From positions 3,904,501-3,968,500 of the forward strand of contig JAWNZC010000106.1 of NCBI GenBank assembly GCA_035771165.1: 64,000 bases of DNA, given 5' to 3'. Each line of letters begins with the position of its first letter. Position 1 is the first letter of the stretch. Source of the DNA: Paragorgia papillata (lineage: Eukaryota; Cnidaria; Anthozoa; Scleralcyonacea; Coralliidae). The position numbers and the translations under genes are program-made. This document shows, piece after piece, positions 11,086 to 23,814 of the stretch. The notes below the pieces were generated by a model that was not told where the DNA came from, ran no database searches, and saw nothing but the letters and a program-made list of their open reading frames with translations.

Positions 11086-13318
11086 AACTAGAAGTTACTA
11101 TCGCAAGTGAAATACTGCCTCAAATGCCAAGAAAATCCTGACATTTTAAAGATTTGAAATTCAAATTTATCGGTTCCGTCGACAGAAATGTTAACAAAAT
11201 AGGCACTCGTGCATGTATCTACTGCGCTACGGCACATGTTGTAATAACATTGTTATCATCATGGCGAAAAAAAACATTGCTGACAAGATTGTCCATGCTG
11301 TTCAAGCTTGTTCAACACTCAAACCGTAACCATGCTGTGCATGCACGTCTACCATTAACTAGATTAATAACTATTAATTATCAATTAGCCTATCACTAAC
11401 TAATAAACCAGTAATGCCCATGGCAAACAAAAGAATTTTAAAATTTATTTTTCAGAGGTTTAAGCTGAAAGTACAGAAAAGTTGGTGTGTTGTATAATTG
11501 TCACAATTACGTAGCTATAGTAATAAAGTATTTTGGTAAAGCTTAGAAAGCCAGCAAGTAAGACAGATAACAAATGAAAAACACTTGACAATTATTTAAA
11601 AGACTTGGTTACAACATTGTCGAAGTACAGGTAATAATAATGCAATCCGGTTAGTACTGTAGGCAAAAACAATCGGTTGAGATTACAACTATCTTCAGTA
11701 CCACTGTTGTAAAGTAAGGGCGAAGAAGAGGATGTGCAGCAATGTCATGAAAATAATGAGTAACCATACAACGATTACGAGCGATAGCAAAGTATCTAGT
11801 TGCGCATACGCACAGAAGAAACAAAAACCATCAAGGCACAGGAGAGCACCAATAAACTCTACTCATATATGTATGAGTTCCAAGTTTCGACAGATGGTCA
11901 CCCATTAAAGTACAGCACTAACCCTATCTAACCGAGATTACAATGTCGAATTACAGGTGATAATGCAATGGTGAAGGACATAGGTTGAGATAACAAGTAT
12001 CTCAAGTACCACTGTTGTAAAGATAGTAAATTAAGAAGATGTTCAGCAGTGTCGTCAAAATCATAAGAGCAACCACACAAGCGTTGTACTTCAAGACACA
12101 TGCAGTAGTAAAAGCTTTTTTTTAAGAAATGTTTGCAAATTTATGACACAAATTTTGCATGACATCGACAACAGGCAATGTACAATTTAATTACTACACT
12201 GACATGAAGACTTGCTGGTTCACAGTCTCTACATAGTCTGACATTTGACTGCCCAATTGATTTTCTTACAGAAGATCTACAGTATAGCCATTTAAACAAA
12301 GATCTTATCAATAAGCTATTTGTAAACACAAAATACATAATTTTACAGTAATGTATTAGCAATATTTCCTCGTGGACTACCGCAGGTTTTGCACATAAAG
12401 ATGATTTTTCGATATCCATTTCTGTTCGGCAACGCACAGCCTCACTGCCAGTTTACGACGCCCAATCTGCTCAAACACATGTTGAGTTTGTTGACTACTG
12501 GCTCGGTGAATATGAAATCGTCATCGAAGACTATTGCTTATATAGTTTAGTAAATATTTTGCGTAAATAGAATCAATAAGTTGATGTTGTAACTGTGAAT
12601 CGCGATATGAAAACATGTGCATGAAATAAAGTTAAAAGCGTCACAGCCTGGAATATATGAAGCTGAGTAACATCATCGAGGTTGCTACCCAGACATGGCC
12701 AGACATCCCGGTAAAAAAATACATTATCTGCTAGATACATTTCGCCGACACTTGTAGCTTTTTTAAAGCTTTTCGCACAGATTTATTTACACAACCAGCA
12801 AGAACATATTCATAATACTAAGAGCAAAAGTAAACGAAATATTGGCTTTCAAGTAAATTAATTCGGGCAGTCGCTTCAGACACTAAACACCTTAACTTTG
12901 AGATATTGTTTACAATCTTATATTTCTCTTACGCTCTTACGCTCTTACGCTCTACACGGACTTTCAGGGTTATTTGTTTGCATATGCAACAAGAACATAG
13001 TCAAAACAATATTCTTCTTAACTTTCGAGAAGTTCTAGGCTATACTTTTCGAAATATTAGCTTTCGACTAAACAAATTAGATACCCATAACACTAGCCCA
13101 GGACGGATTTATTTTGTACGATAATGGTGTAATTTCATTGGTCCATGTACACAAAACTACAAAGGGAATGGAATGTGTCGCTTGTTTCAGCAGACGTTAG
13201 TTGGGGAGTGTGAGCGAGCCATAAGAACGTCTGCGCAGGAGAACGTCTGGCGCTCGGCAGCAATTAAGAAAGATTTTGTCATCTATATGAAGTATCCCAT
13301 CTATACTACGGTCCTTAC
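11086..13318. repeat. MED12 intron: duplicated block and 5S-like segment
   Basis: Two related blocks lie at about 11625-11755 and 11953-12065; both contain GTACCACTGTTGTAAAG followed by an AAGAAGATG-type stretch. Between them, at about 11840-11950 on minus, is a diverged relative of the 5S-like element at 23815-23945 (shared GGTTAGA..GGGTTAG, ATGGGTGACC, TTGGAACTC). No coding similarity was found in the rest. Confidence 0.5.
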
Positions 13319-13412
13319 CTGAAGTTTTGTTAACATCTACAGACCATCGTTTCTCAACAGCTTTGCTTCTGGTTTTGATTTCTTCCTCTTTTGATAAGAG
13401 AAGGTTTTCGAT
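13319..13412 (-). CDS. MED12: MED12 short exon, KAVEKRWS segment
   Basis: The exon has 31 codons plus one base, between TTTTGCTTAG and CAG|GTAAGG. It encodes IENLLLSKEEEIKTRSKAVE then KRWSVDVNKTS. This matches MED12 [21 protein letters not shown], with the invariant AVE-x-RWS core. It is flanked by 10.7-kb and 4.5-kb introns, so phase and motif are the only support, and both fit. Confidence 0.87.
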
Positions 13413-13604
13413 CTAAGCAAAAATAGTAATTGGTATTTCACTAGATTAATTGGAAACGAGTTGTGGTCGACTGCCTAGTGTCTATACTCTATACCCAGTA
13501 AACTTACGCCGTTAATCTGGGAAGAGTGTGAGATGAAACTAGTTTAATCTCAGCCAATTAGAGTAAAGTCACTAAAGTGACCAAGGTCTAAAGTTCAACA
13601 TGTA

Positions 13605-13829
13605 TATGATATAACTAATATAAGTTATACGTATACATGCAGTGCATGTGGTACGTTTGCCAAGTTCGTCAAGCACAATTACCCAGAAAATATTTCTGAG
13701 CTCCAGACAGGGTTTGAAGCTGCAACCTTCTAATGACTGGTTATATAGACGCTCGAACCATTACATTACATCAAGTTCGCAAACGTACCATATGCACTAC
13801 ATGTATAAATGTACAACTTATCATATCAC
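13605..13829 (-). mobile_element. MITE with inverted ends enclosing a tRNA-like core
   Basis: The left end (13605-13660) and right end (13778-13829) are about 50-bp imperfect inverted repeats sharing TACATG-x-AGTGCAT and GGTACGTTTGC. The middle, read on minus, has a tRNA-like A-box (AATGGTTCGAGCGTC) and B-box (GCTTCAAACCC) about 50 bp apart. It may be a SINE core caught in a palindromic element, or a MITE that evolved a Pol III promoter. Confidence 0.55.
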
Positions 13830-13862
13830 TTTAAGTCTTTAACTACATCCGATATGCAAACG

Positions 13863-14030
13863 CTACCACTTATTGATTGATAATAATATTTATTCATGAA
13901 AAACCAACATCACAAAAAGTGTTTTTCAGAAGGTTCCTGAGAAACATAAAAATACAAAATATAAAAAGAAATAAAGTACAGGATATGCATTACAAAATTA
14001 TGAAGTAAGAATATACGTGCTAATGATAAT
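13863..14030 (-). mobile_element. Probable LINE 3'-end remnant
   Basis: On minus the segment ends TTCATGAATAAATATTATTATC followed by AATC repeats, resembling a LINE 3' end with a short simple-repeat tail. There is no coding part. Confidence 0.3.
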
Positions 14031-14266
14031 ATAGAATAGAATAGAATAGAATAGAATAGAATAGAATAGAATAGAATAGAATAGAATAGAATAGAATAGA
14101 ATAGAATAGAATAGAATAGAATAGAATAGAATAGAATAGAATAGAATAGAATAGAATAGAATAGAATAGAATAGAATAGAATAGAATAGAATAGAATAGA
14201 ATAGAATAGAATAGAATAGAATAGAATAGAATAGAATAGAATAGAATAGAATAGAATAGAATAGAA
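14031..14266. repeat. Pentanucleotide microsatellite (AGAAT/ATTCT)n, about 47 copies
   Basis: This is an uninterrupted TAGAA-type pentamer tract. On the minus strand it follows directly after GAAATAAAGTTTC, the 3' end of the LINE occupying 14267-22027, so it is in the position of that LINE's simple-repeat tail. Confidence 0.97.
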
Positions 14267-15295
14267 TGAAACTTTATTTCACGAGGGAAAAGACGTATTA
14301 ACCAAAAAGGTTATCTAACATACGGCCCTCAAAATATAACAATAATTACAAAATGATATACTAAACAGAATACATTATATATACATACAGGGGGAAAATA
14401 ATGTTAAGTAGACTATAGTTAGGTAGAAATACATTTACAATTCAATAGAAATTTACAGTTTAAGCAAAACAAATCTTCTAGATCGTCAATACAAATTAGT
14501 TTATCAAGAAAGTAATAATGGAGTTTGTTTTTAGTGGTAGTTATTCTTAATATTGTAGGAACATCAGTAGTACTTGCTGATGACATGGCGAGTTGCTTAT
14601 ATTTATTGTCTAATGAGTTAAAAAGAATCGAAGCACTGTAGAGAAATGTGCGCTTACCAAAATCAGTACGTGGGTAAGGCATTTTAAGATCATATAAACA
14701 GGCTCTAGTACGAGCATGTTAAATATAGCTATATTTAATATATACATTATGGGCGTGGTAATTTAAGGAATTCGTTTTTAAAAGTAGGCAATTGTTCAGT
14801 TGATCTTATATTGGGATCCAAAGCGTTATACTCTTTACTAGCATGATAAGTGAGTTTCTCCTTCCCCCAATTTTACTTGGGTTTAATGAGGTAAATATCG
14901 TTCTTGCGTCTTGTGTCATAAGTATGATTAATATTAGTCAGTTCGAAATCAAAATCTATTAAATTATTTTTACACTTGAAAATCGTTAAAATGCGATGTA
15001 AATAGCGCCGGTATATAAGTGGATGCCAGTGTAGTTTGTTTACGGCTTCAGTTGAGGAAGATAAATAAGGAACATCAAGGACAGTTTTAGCAGCTTTATT
15101 CTGAATTTGCAGTTGGTCCATAAGAGAGGAGTTATTTTTGTCACCCCATATCATGTCTGCGTAATCAAAGAGTGGGAGAATGAGAGCATTATATACAGTA
15201 AGGCGAGCTTTAATTGGAATGAAGGCTTTATCTATTCCTTAGTTCACGATTACCTCGGTTTTCTTTGATGTACCGCGGTTGTTTATTTATAATAG

Positions 15296-15388
15296 CTACT
15301 CCCAACCACGCATAAATCAAGTTAATTGCCCCGGGCTAATATATATCAGCACGGGACAATTAACTTGATTTGTGCGTGGTTGGGAAAA
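15296..15388. repeat. 93-bp near-perfect hairpin
   Basis: CCCAACCACGCATAAATCAA at 15301 and its complement at about 15363-15385 flank a short AT-rich loop, giving arms of about 30 bp. It lies in the outer left part of the foldback element and has no counterpart on the right, so it is probably a separate small insertion. Confidence 0.8.
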
Positions 15389-17076
15389 TAAGCTTTAATC
15401 GATGGTCACAAATGTGATAAAGGATTTATCATCGCGACCGAAGTGTTTTTTAGGAGGTAAGTAATCTTCGAGTTAAACCCTTCGAGTTAAGCCCTTTTCG
15501 AGTTAAGCCCCGGACACGCCCATTTTTTCTCCAGACACAACCATTTTCTCCTAGGGCTTAACTCGATGAACTGATGATGTTTTTACCGTTCGAGTTAAGC
15601 CCCTCATAAAAGAAGGGGCTTAACTCGAAGACAATCAACGAACTAGATGCCCGAGTTAAGCCCCGACATTTGAAGGATGTAATTACGAATAGCGCAAAAT
15701 TCAACGGAAACGAAATTATTCGGTGTTTTCATGGAGAGTATAGATAAAATTTGGTCTTCTGTAGTTCAACATTTTATCAAAAATTAATTCAATAATAACG
15801 ACCACGGCTATACGGCTGAGATTTCTATAAGGCTGAGATTCAACATAGTGTGCAAATGTTAAAACTATTACAGGTAATTCTCACCGTTGAAAAACAAAAA
15901 TGATAAGCACCGAAACGTACGATCTCTTATAAAATTATTCCAAAATGACCTTTATACGTAATAATAATATTATACGTGTAAGATTTAAGCGCGGTTCCTT
16001 GGTTGTTCCACGGTGATCGATTGCTTACCTCTTAAAGTGCCTCTATGGCCTGTGGGATCTTTACATATTTAAATAACTTAGGTTAAAAGAAAATGTTCCC
16101 CGAAATTTTTTCTCAAAAATATTAAATCCCCGCCCAGTAACAGCGCTCCAAAGTTGGCCAAATCAGCCCAAATCGCGCCATTTTGAAAGTTAGACCGTAT
16201 GTCTTGGGCCTGGGCTCTAATTGATAGAGCTACGTCACAGTCGGAACGGAAGTCAGACCATAAGACAATCCACCAAAATAAAAAGGACAGATAATCTTCG
16301 ATCTGCGCGCAGTTTATGGAAATTATTTTGAAATAGAGACTTGCCGAAACTGTATTCGTGGAGCGACTAATAATTTAAAGGCAAGTACATTCGATTATTT
16401 CTGTATTTTCATTAAATAGTGAGTTAAATTGCAGATTTTTGATGTTGTCATTGTTAAAATGGCGCATGTATAACAATCATTTCCGAAACATGCAGTCAAA
16501 ACTAACACTGTAACTCAAAAATAAACATGTTTTGTGCTTTTTGGTCACAATATTTGGAATCCCAAGTTGAATATCTACAAAACGTTCGGTAACTTTATAT
16601 CAGTTTACTCGCCTATTTGACAAAAATGCTCATTGGTCTGACGAGTACGACATCATCCTGATCATCGCCATTGTTATTGTCGAAGCTCTGCTCGCAGTCA
16701 AAACTAACCCTGTAACTCAAAAATAAACATGTTTTGTGCTTTTTGGTCGCAATATTTGGAATCCCAAGTGGAATATCTACAAAACTGTCGGTAATTTTAC
16801 ATCAGTTTACTCGCCTATTTGACAAAAATGCTCATTGGTCTGACGAGTACGACATCATCGTCATTGTTATTGTCGAAGCTCGCAGCATAGAAAACCAAAA
16901 TATATTGTCTTCTGGATTGTCTATGCTTGCAGTCAAGACTAACCCTTGCCTCAGAATCTTGTGTGCACAGTTTGCAAAACTGACTCTATTTGTAAACCAG
17001 CATAATATGTTACATATGTAATCTACTATAACCTAATGTCTACATGTATGTGCATGTGCATGTACAGTATATCTAA

Positions 17077-18165
17077 CTAATACAATATCAATTTTATTAA
17101 TTTTATCAATTTTATTATTTGCTGCTTTAAGCCTTCTAATCCTTGACTATCAAACTGTTGAATAACTTTATCAAGAATTCTAAGTGTCCAGGAATTATCT
17201 TTGTAAACAGTCACTGACTTTGTTGTCATGGGATCCTTGGCACAGTCTTTCTTTCTTTGTTGCAAGTAAACAACTCTTAAAGATTCTTCATCGCCTTTCA
17301 CTAATGTCAAACCAAAAGGAAGACCAGTGCGTCCAATGCACATTGTGTTAACTAAGTCTTTAAGATTTGTGGTTGGATAACTGTTAATAGGTGCAGCAAG
17401 TGGTTGACATCTGTTGTTGTCTCCAGTGCAATTGCTGTTGGTATTATTCAAATAGCTTGTTCTGTCATTAAGTATTTCACCCATTGAAACGGGTACCAAG
17501 ACAGGGGGACTGTCTCGGTCTGAAAAAGGATAAACATTAAAAGCAATTTCATTTAATGTAACAAAATTGAATTTTTTTTATTGTCTGGATAGTCATTATC
17601 ATTAAGGTATTATACTATACCTAGTAACATTGCTATAAAGTAATAGTATAAACCAACTAGTGGACTATTGTGCACCTCATTGACAGTGACTATCTGCGAA
17701 TAGAACTTTAGAATATGGCATGCCATACATGTACGTCCTGTATGTGTGTGAGTGTGTCTATATATATATATACTAAACTGAACGAAGAGAATGGACAAGA
17801 ATATTAACAATATAATGCAAGAAATTAAAGTTTGTATCTCCAATCCTGTCATTTAAAATATGAAGAAAAAGTTAGCAATCTTTTATGTATGAAGATATTT
17901 AACGATGTGTTTTGTCAATATCTATATGATAAAGCTTAAAATATAATTATAAGCTTTCTTTTCTTAATATATACAATACTATACATGCTGGATTATCACA
18001 TAATATTTATACAATTTAAGATGGAGTATTTAGGCTACTGTAATTTACCTGCATATTGGTCTCCTTATTTTCCATAGTGGTACAATAATTTGGCTTCCAA
18101 ATGGCTTCTTTCTTCTTTAGAAAGAAATTTTTTTTCACTGAGTAGCCCCTTTTGCAAGGCATCTT
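17077..18165 (-). other. Exon-like ORFs in the loop of the foldback element
   Basis: On minus, 17524-17077 begins after TTTATCCTTTTTCAG (a good acceptor) and stays open for about 145 codons (VPVSMGEILNDRTSYLNN ... TLRILDKVIQQFDSQGLEG). Upstream, about 18160-18047 is a second open piece ending ATGCAG|GTAAAT (a good donor). Joined in the phase the second exon needs, the first piece reads LLSEKKFLSKEERSHLEAK and has one TAA. I do not recognise the protein. It could be a decayed transposon gene or a captured host gene fragment. Confidence 0.4.
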
Positions 18166-21100
18166 TAATAAAATTGATATGGTATTAGTTAGATTTTCTG
18201 TACATGCACATACATGTAGACATTAGGTTTATATAGTAGATTACATATGTAACATATACTGGTTTACGAATAGAGTCAGTTTTGCAAACTGTGCACACAA
18301 GATTCTGAGGCAAGGGTTAGTCTTGACTGCAAGCATAGACAATCCAGAAGACAATATATTCTGGATTTTCTATGCTGCGAGCTTCGACAATAACAATGGC
18401 GATGATGTTGCACTCGTCATTTCAACAGTCAAGACCAATGAGCATTTTTGTCAAATAGGTGATGTAAAATTACCGACAGTTTTGTAGATATTCCACTTGG
18501 GATTCCAAATATTGCGACCAAAAAGCACAAAACATGTTTATGTTTGAGTTACAGGGTTAGTTTTGACTGCATGTTTCGGAAATGATTGTTACATGCGCCA
18601 TTTTAACAATGACAACATCAAAAGTCTGCAATTTAACTCACTATTTAATGAAAATACAGAAAAAATCGAATATACTTACCTTTAAATTATTAGTCGCTCC
18701 ACGAATACAGTTTAAAAATCTTGATGGCAAGTCTCTATTTCAAAATAATTTCCATAAACTGCGCGCAGATCGAAGATTATCTGTCCTGTTTATTTTGGTT
18801 GCAAGGCAAGTTCCGTTCCGACCGTGATCGTGAGCGCTGTAACTGGGCGGGGATTTAATATTTTTGAGAACAATTTTCGGGAAACATTTTCTTTTAACCT
18901 AATTTAAATTAAGTTATTTAAAAGTTATTTAAATATGTAAAGATCCCACAGGCCATAGAGGCACTTTAAGTAATAAAGTAATAAAGCTTAAGTCGTAGAC
19001 AACAGATATATTGAGCAGCATTCTTGACAATACTCGCCTATATATTCTTAACTCGAACGGTAAAAACATCTTCAGTTCATCGAGTTAAGCCCTAGGAAAA
19101 AATGGGAGTGTCTGGAGAAAAATTGGGCGTGTCCGGGGCTTAACTCGAAAATGGCTTAACTCGAAGGGCTTAACTCGAAGATTACCTACCTCGTTTTTTG
19201 ACGTAGTTACCTGACGTAGTTACTTCGGGTTCGGTAACTAACCTATACTTAACAATCCGATACGTTGGCTAATTTTTGTTGATATTTTATCCAAATGTTC
19301 AGACCAGGAGAGGTTTTCTGAAAAAGTTATTCCTAAGTATTTAAAACTTCGTTCTCGGGCAAGTTGATGTTCGTCGATATGTATTGAAATGTCAGCAAAC
19401 GCTTTCACACGACTATTACTACCAAAAAGAAGGAACTTGGATTTTATGCAATTTAATGCGAGAAGATTATTATCCAGCCATTGGGAAATCAATTTAAGAT
19501 CTTCATTAACGTATATATGAATGTCCTTGGCAGAGTTAGAGGAATAATATAGAAGAGTATCATCTGCGTAAAGTATTATTTTGCAGTGTTTGACAAAGTT
19601 AGGCATATCTTTAATGTAAATGATGAACAGCAAAGGACCTAAGATCCTGCCTTGTGGAACACCAACTGACACTGGTAAAGAGCTAGAAAGCTTGTCGTTA
19701 ATAGCTGTTATTTGTCGGCGGGAGGTAAGGTATGACTGGAACCAACTTTGTGAGTTATTATCTAGGCCAATAGATTTCAGTTTATTCAACAAAATGCTAT
19801 GATCAACTGTGTCGAATGCCTTGCTAAAATCCAGGAAAACAGAGGCTGTGACAAGACCGTTATCTGCATTTTCAAGCATATTATCTGTAAAAAAGGCCAA
19901 AGCGGTACTGGTAGATAGTTTAGGTCTAAAGCCAAACTGTTGCGATGAAAGGATTTTGTGTTCAGTTAAATAATTGTAAATCTGCGTATGGACAGTAATA
20001 GGTCTGTAATTTGACATATTTGAGCGATCTCCTGACTTAAAAAGAGGTGTTACTTTGCCGTCTTTCCAGATCTTAGGGAAAGTGGCAGACTTGAGAGATT
20101 TATTAAAAATATGCGTTAAATATGGCGCTATGATTGTAGCTGCATCTTTCAGAAGACGGGCGCTGATACGGTCGAGGCCAGAAGCTTTGTTGGTTTTGAG
20201 AGTTAACAGCTGTTTAAGGACAGAAGAAACCTCGATCTCTTTCAATTTACAGGATGGATTAAGTCGGAATGCCATGCAGGTCCGAAGATACAGTAGGTGT
20301 ACATTTTTTTATTGCGTTGGCCAAAGTTAATCCAATACTTATAAAAAATTGGTTAAACAGAGATGCTATTGATTTAATGCTTTGGTATTCCACCCCATCC
20401 GAAACAATAGAACATGGGGCTTGCGACGACTTATTACGAGATATTATTTCATTAAGTGTTTTCCAAAGACCGGACGGATTTTTGTTATTGTCTTGAATCA
20501 AATTTTCATAGTACTTAGATTTGCATTCGCGAATTTTCTTATTTACAAAACAACGGAGTTTCCGGTATGTAGACCAGTGTTTTTTCGATTGTGGTTTGAG
20601 AGCCTTCTTGTGATGGTGATCTCGATTTCGCATTGCCTGACTGAGTTCAGAAGTCATCCACGGAATTTTAACTCCCTTAACTCTCATTTTCTTGATAGGC
20701 GCGTGCTGATCTGCTATATCTGTAAAACGTTTGCGCCAGTTATTAACAGTAACATCAATGTCGTCATTCTCTACAACAGACCAATCGATACCTTTAAGGT
20801 CTTTTAAGAAGCACTCTTTATCGTAGTGTCTGTAAGAACGGTATTCGAATGTACGCTTTAGTGAGGGGCTACGAGGGGCTTTAGTAACGCCGGCTTTAAC
20901 AACGCGGAATATAAGACGATGATCACTCAACGAGCAAGGAATCACACTATTTCTGACAATCCTGTGCGGATTGTTCACAAAACCAGGTCAATAATTGTTT
21001 GAGAGTTTTCTGTGATTCTTGTTGGTTCCGTAATTATTTGGTCTAAATTATGCTCACGAGAAAAATTCTTGAGTATTTGTCTGGAGCTCTTGGAGGAAGT

Positions 21101-22027
21101 ACGGTTACTGCTGTTGTTAAAGTCAACATTAAATTCACCTACTAATATATTTTCGCTGTCGTTGGGAGGTTTATGAAGAACATCGTTCAGTTCACGAGTA
21201 AAATCGTCTGGCTAGACTGTAAAATTAATAAGTAGACAAAAAGCAACTGTGGTCAGTAAAGGGTTAATGTAGTTTTCTAAAGATTTATTTGGTGCTCTGT
21301 AAACACAGCATATGAACAGTTTTTTAGTCTTAGGTCGTGAAATTTCAATCATGCCGTTCTCCAAGTCACCGTTCATTCGATCAGAACGGGTTTTAAAAGG
21401 CAAACCATGGCGGACATAAATAGCAGTACCACCACCAGCTTTTCCTTGACGGTCCATTCTCACAATTGAATAGCCGAGTAAGTTTACTTCAGAGTCAGAA
21501 ATACAAGGTTTAAGCCATGTTTCAGATGCTGAGAAGATGTCGTACGGATGGTCTTTCAAAAAACGAAGAGAATCCATCTTCGGCAGAATACTCCGGGTAT
21601 TCAGGTGGCAAACTTTTAAACCACGTGCATTAGGTAGTGGAATAGAAAAGCTGTAATCAGGACCAGGATTGGTAGATATGTCATTTGATAAAGATATAAG
21701 GATTAGAGAAATGCGAAGTAATAATAAATAAATGTGAAGTCCACGCATTAATTTCAGTTTTGATGGGAGGGGCTTGAAGGAAGTTATGCGACGAGAATGA
21801 AAATGAGAATTTTCGTTGATATTAGGGCCAGACAACAACTCTGACACAAACAAAGTTTTATAGTTGATATCCACGGCGGCAGAATGGCATAGATCTCTGC
21901 TATAACCGGATAAATAAAGGTATATGTGCAATATAACCAGTAAGTTGCGCGAGCTCAAAGTCATTGCGACAAACGCCATATACGTCTTGTATGTAATACG
22001 AGAAAGTCTGGGCCAAACAAAGGTCAA

Positions 22028-23800
22028 GTTGGGGTCACGTTATACTGAAAAAACAAAAAGAGAGCGGTTGAACTTGTAAGTAAATATCCAGAAAATTAAT
22101 TTGAGAAGGACGGCCAAACCATAATAGCTCGACAGAGAAAATGTACTACGGAGAGTTTGATACCAAAAATATATCGAAAGCACTTGATAAACGCGGGGGA
22201 ATTTAAAACACTGTTACTAGGCAACGAATAACATAACTTCGACATGCTAACGGTCAAAAGATAAAAGGATGACTAATTCAAAATGTACAGCAAGAACGAC
22301 GATAAAACTTGGGAGAAGAGTTAAGACAACAAAATTCAAGCTTGCTAATTATTAATAGGTTTCCGTCAAGTCAGGAGTAATATACTTTGAGAAAAATGCG
22401 ATCTTGAAACCGATCTGAAACGGCGACGAACCAGACCAGATGCAACCAAAAATAAACACCAAATAAAAGCACAGGAAGGAGAATGATACCACGAAAAAGT
22501 ACTCCAGGAAGATCACAATATGTTTAGGAACATGAACGCGCACAAACAATGATTAAATATGTTTAGACATAAGCAACTTTTAAACGTTTAATTGGAGGCA
22601 CAATTGGCACAACCTAACTTCGTATATTAAATCTTAAACTTAGGAGCATATATGACTATGAATTTGCAACCTTAGCTCTCTATCTGAGCCTCAGTGGCTC
22701 AATGGTTAGAGAGTCTAACCGGTCATTAGAAGGTATCTTTTCTGAGTAATTGAGCTTAGCGAACACGGCGACTGCCTATACAGCGTTTTAGGCTATGCCG
22801 GAATAAACGTTACGTTCTATTTATATAAAGGTGTGCTACCTGGCAAGTTGTAATATTCGAGATGATTATCATCAACAAAAGTGAGATAAAGCAACAAATA
22901 TAGAAAATTCATCCCGGTATACTCAGTTACCCGGGGGAAAGTGTTTATCACCCGCCTGTCTCATATAAACACTGCGGTGGGAAAAACACTGCTTGTTCTA
23001 CCGACTGTGCACGGAACTCGCCACGTGCCGAGTAAGGCTGGGTTTAAACGTCGAAGTCCCGTTGCATTTAATTCGTCGAATTGAATGCGACGATTATGCG
23101 ACAGAAGTGACACAGTTTTTTTAATGTGTCGGTTGAAATTTAACGCCAAATAGCTATGAAGGTGGTGTTTCAAGTTTCACATTACTGCGCCTTGCAATTT
23201 GCATGGCACCCAGCTGTTAAGAGAAGCGCCATGTTTTCATCTTCAAGTGAGTATATCAAAAAGTATAAAACACAAAGAAGACCTTCAGAGGCTCTCTGTG
23301 TTTCAACATGTGACAAGTGTGTTGTTAAACCTTGGCGTTAGTCGCCCGTTTGTCGTTAGTGAATGTAAGTTTTCGCTTAAAGCTCTCTTATTCTTAAAAC
23401 TCGATTAATGCGTTGCTTTTGACTAGTTCAACAGTTTTCCTCAGTCGAAAACTCCAATACCTTTAGCAAGTAACGCTTTATTGCCACCCAACTTCATACT
23501 ATAATTGTTTTCGTGCGCCACAAAACATTCTGGACGATACAAACAAGTATGACATGTTGAAAATGATCTTCGAGGGGCCCAAGAACTGTAAAATTGTTGG
23601 GTATTCAGGGATAGTGTAGGATAGAAAAAGTAATTATACAAATTAATGCATTTTATTCGACTGTATTTTATGCGACGTCTAAATCAACGTCGCATTTCCG
23701 TCGAATTATGAGACACAGCTCGTTGCATAATTCGACAGCGTCGAATTAAATGTTCTGACCACGGATCACAGCTAAGATGTAAGTGTTGATTTTACGTTGG
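22028..23800. other. MED12 intron, SINE-like and palindromic debris
   Basis: At 22683-22740 there is a tRNA-like A-box context (AGTGGCTCAATGGTTAGAG). About 23040-23110 and 23650-23760 share inverted TTAATTCGTCGAATT-type words, suggesting a decayed palindromic element. The rest shows no recognisable gene. Bases 22028-22560 may be the LINE's 5' untranslated part. Confidence 0.35.
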
Positions 23801-23814
23801 GGAACGGGAGAATA

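Larger units (their letters stand above)
15233..19243. mobile_element. Foldback element with kilobase inverted repeats, inserted in the LINE
   Basis: The left arm (about 15445-17065) and right arm (about 18190-19195) are reverse complements over most of their length. Shared words include CTTCGAGTTAAGCCC (repeated several times at each outer end), CCCCGCCCAGTAACAGCGCT, TTGTGCACACA-type tracts and CTGCGCGCAGATC. The left arm is longer because it carries a roughly 200-bp tandem duplication (16498-16699, 16699-16890). The element separates two halves of the LINE reading frame. The flanks CTATTCCTTAG (about 15234) and CTATACTTAAC (about 19230) could be a degraded 9-11 bp target duplication. A Mutator-like origin is possible but unproven. 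Confidence 0.75.
14267..22027 (-). mobile_element. CR1/Jockey-type LINE, split by a 4-kb insertion
   Basis: In minus-strand order there is an N-terminal part with hydrophobic stretches, then an AP endonuclease (LKVCHLNTRSILPK, SETWL, GGGTAIYVR; 21659-20940, ending SDHRLIF), a linker, and a reverse transcriptase (20275-19238). RT motifs are NYRPI, FLDFSKAFDTVDHS, VGVPQG and YADD at residues 236-239. The C-terminal part (LPLFDYADMIWGDKNN) continues on the far side of the insertion at 15225-14419. It is broken by a TAG at 21212-21214, one-base shifts near 20985 and 20275, and a loss of about a dozen residues after NYRPI. The 3' end carries an (ATTCT)n tail. It lies in a MED12 intron in the sense direction. 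Confidence 0.85.
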
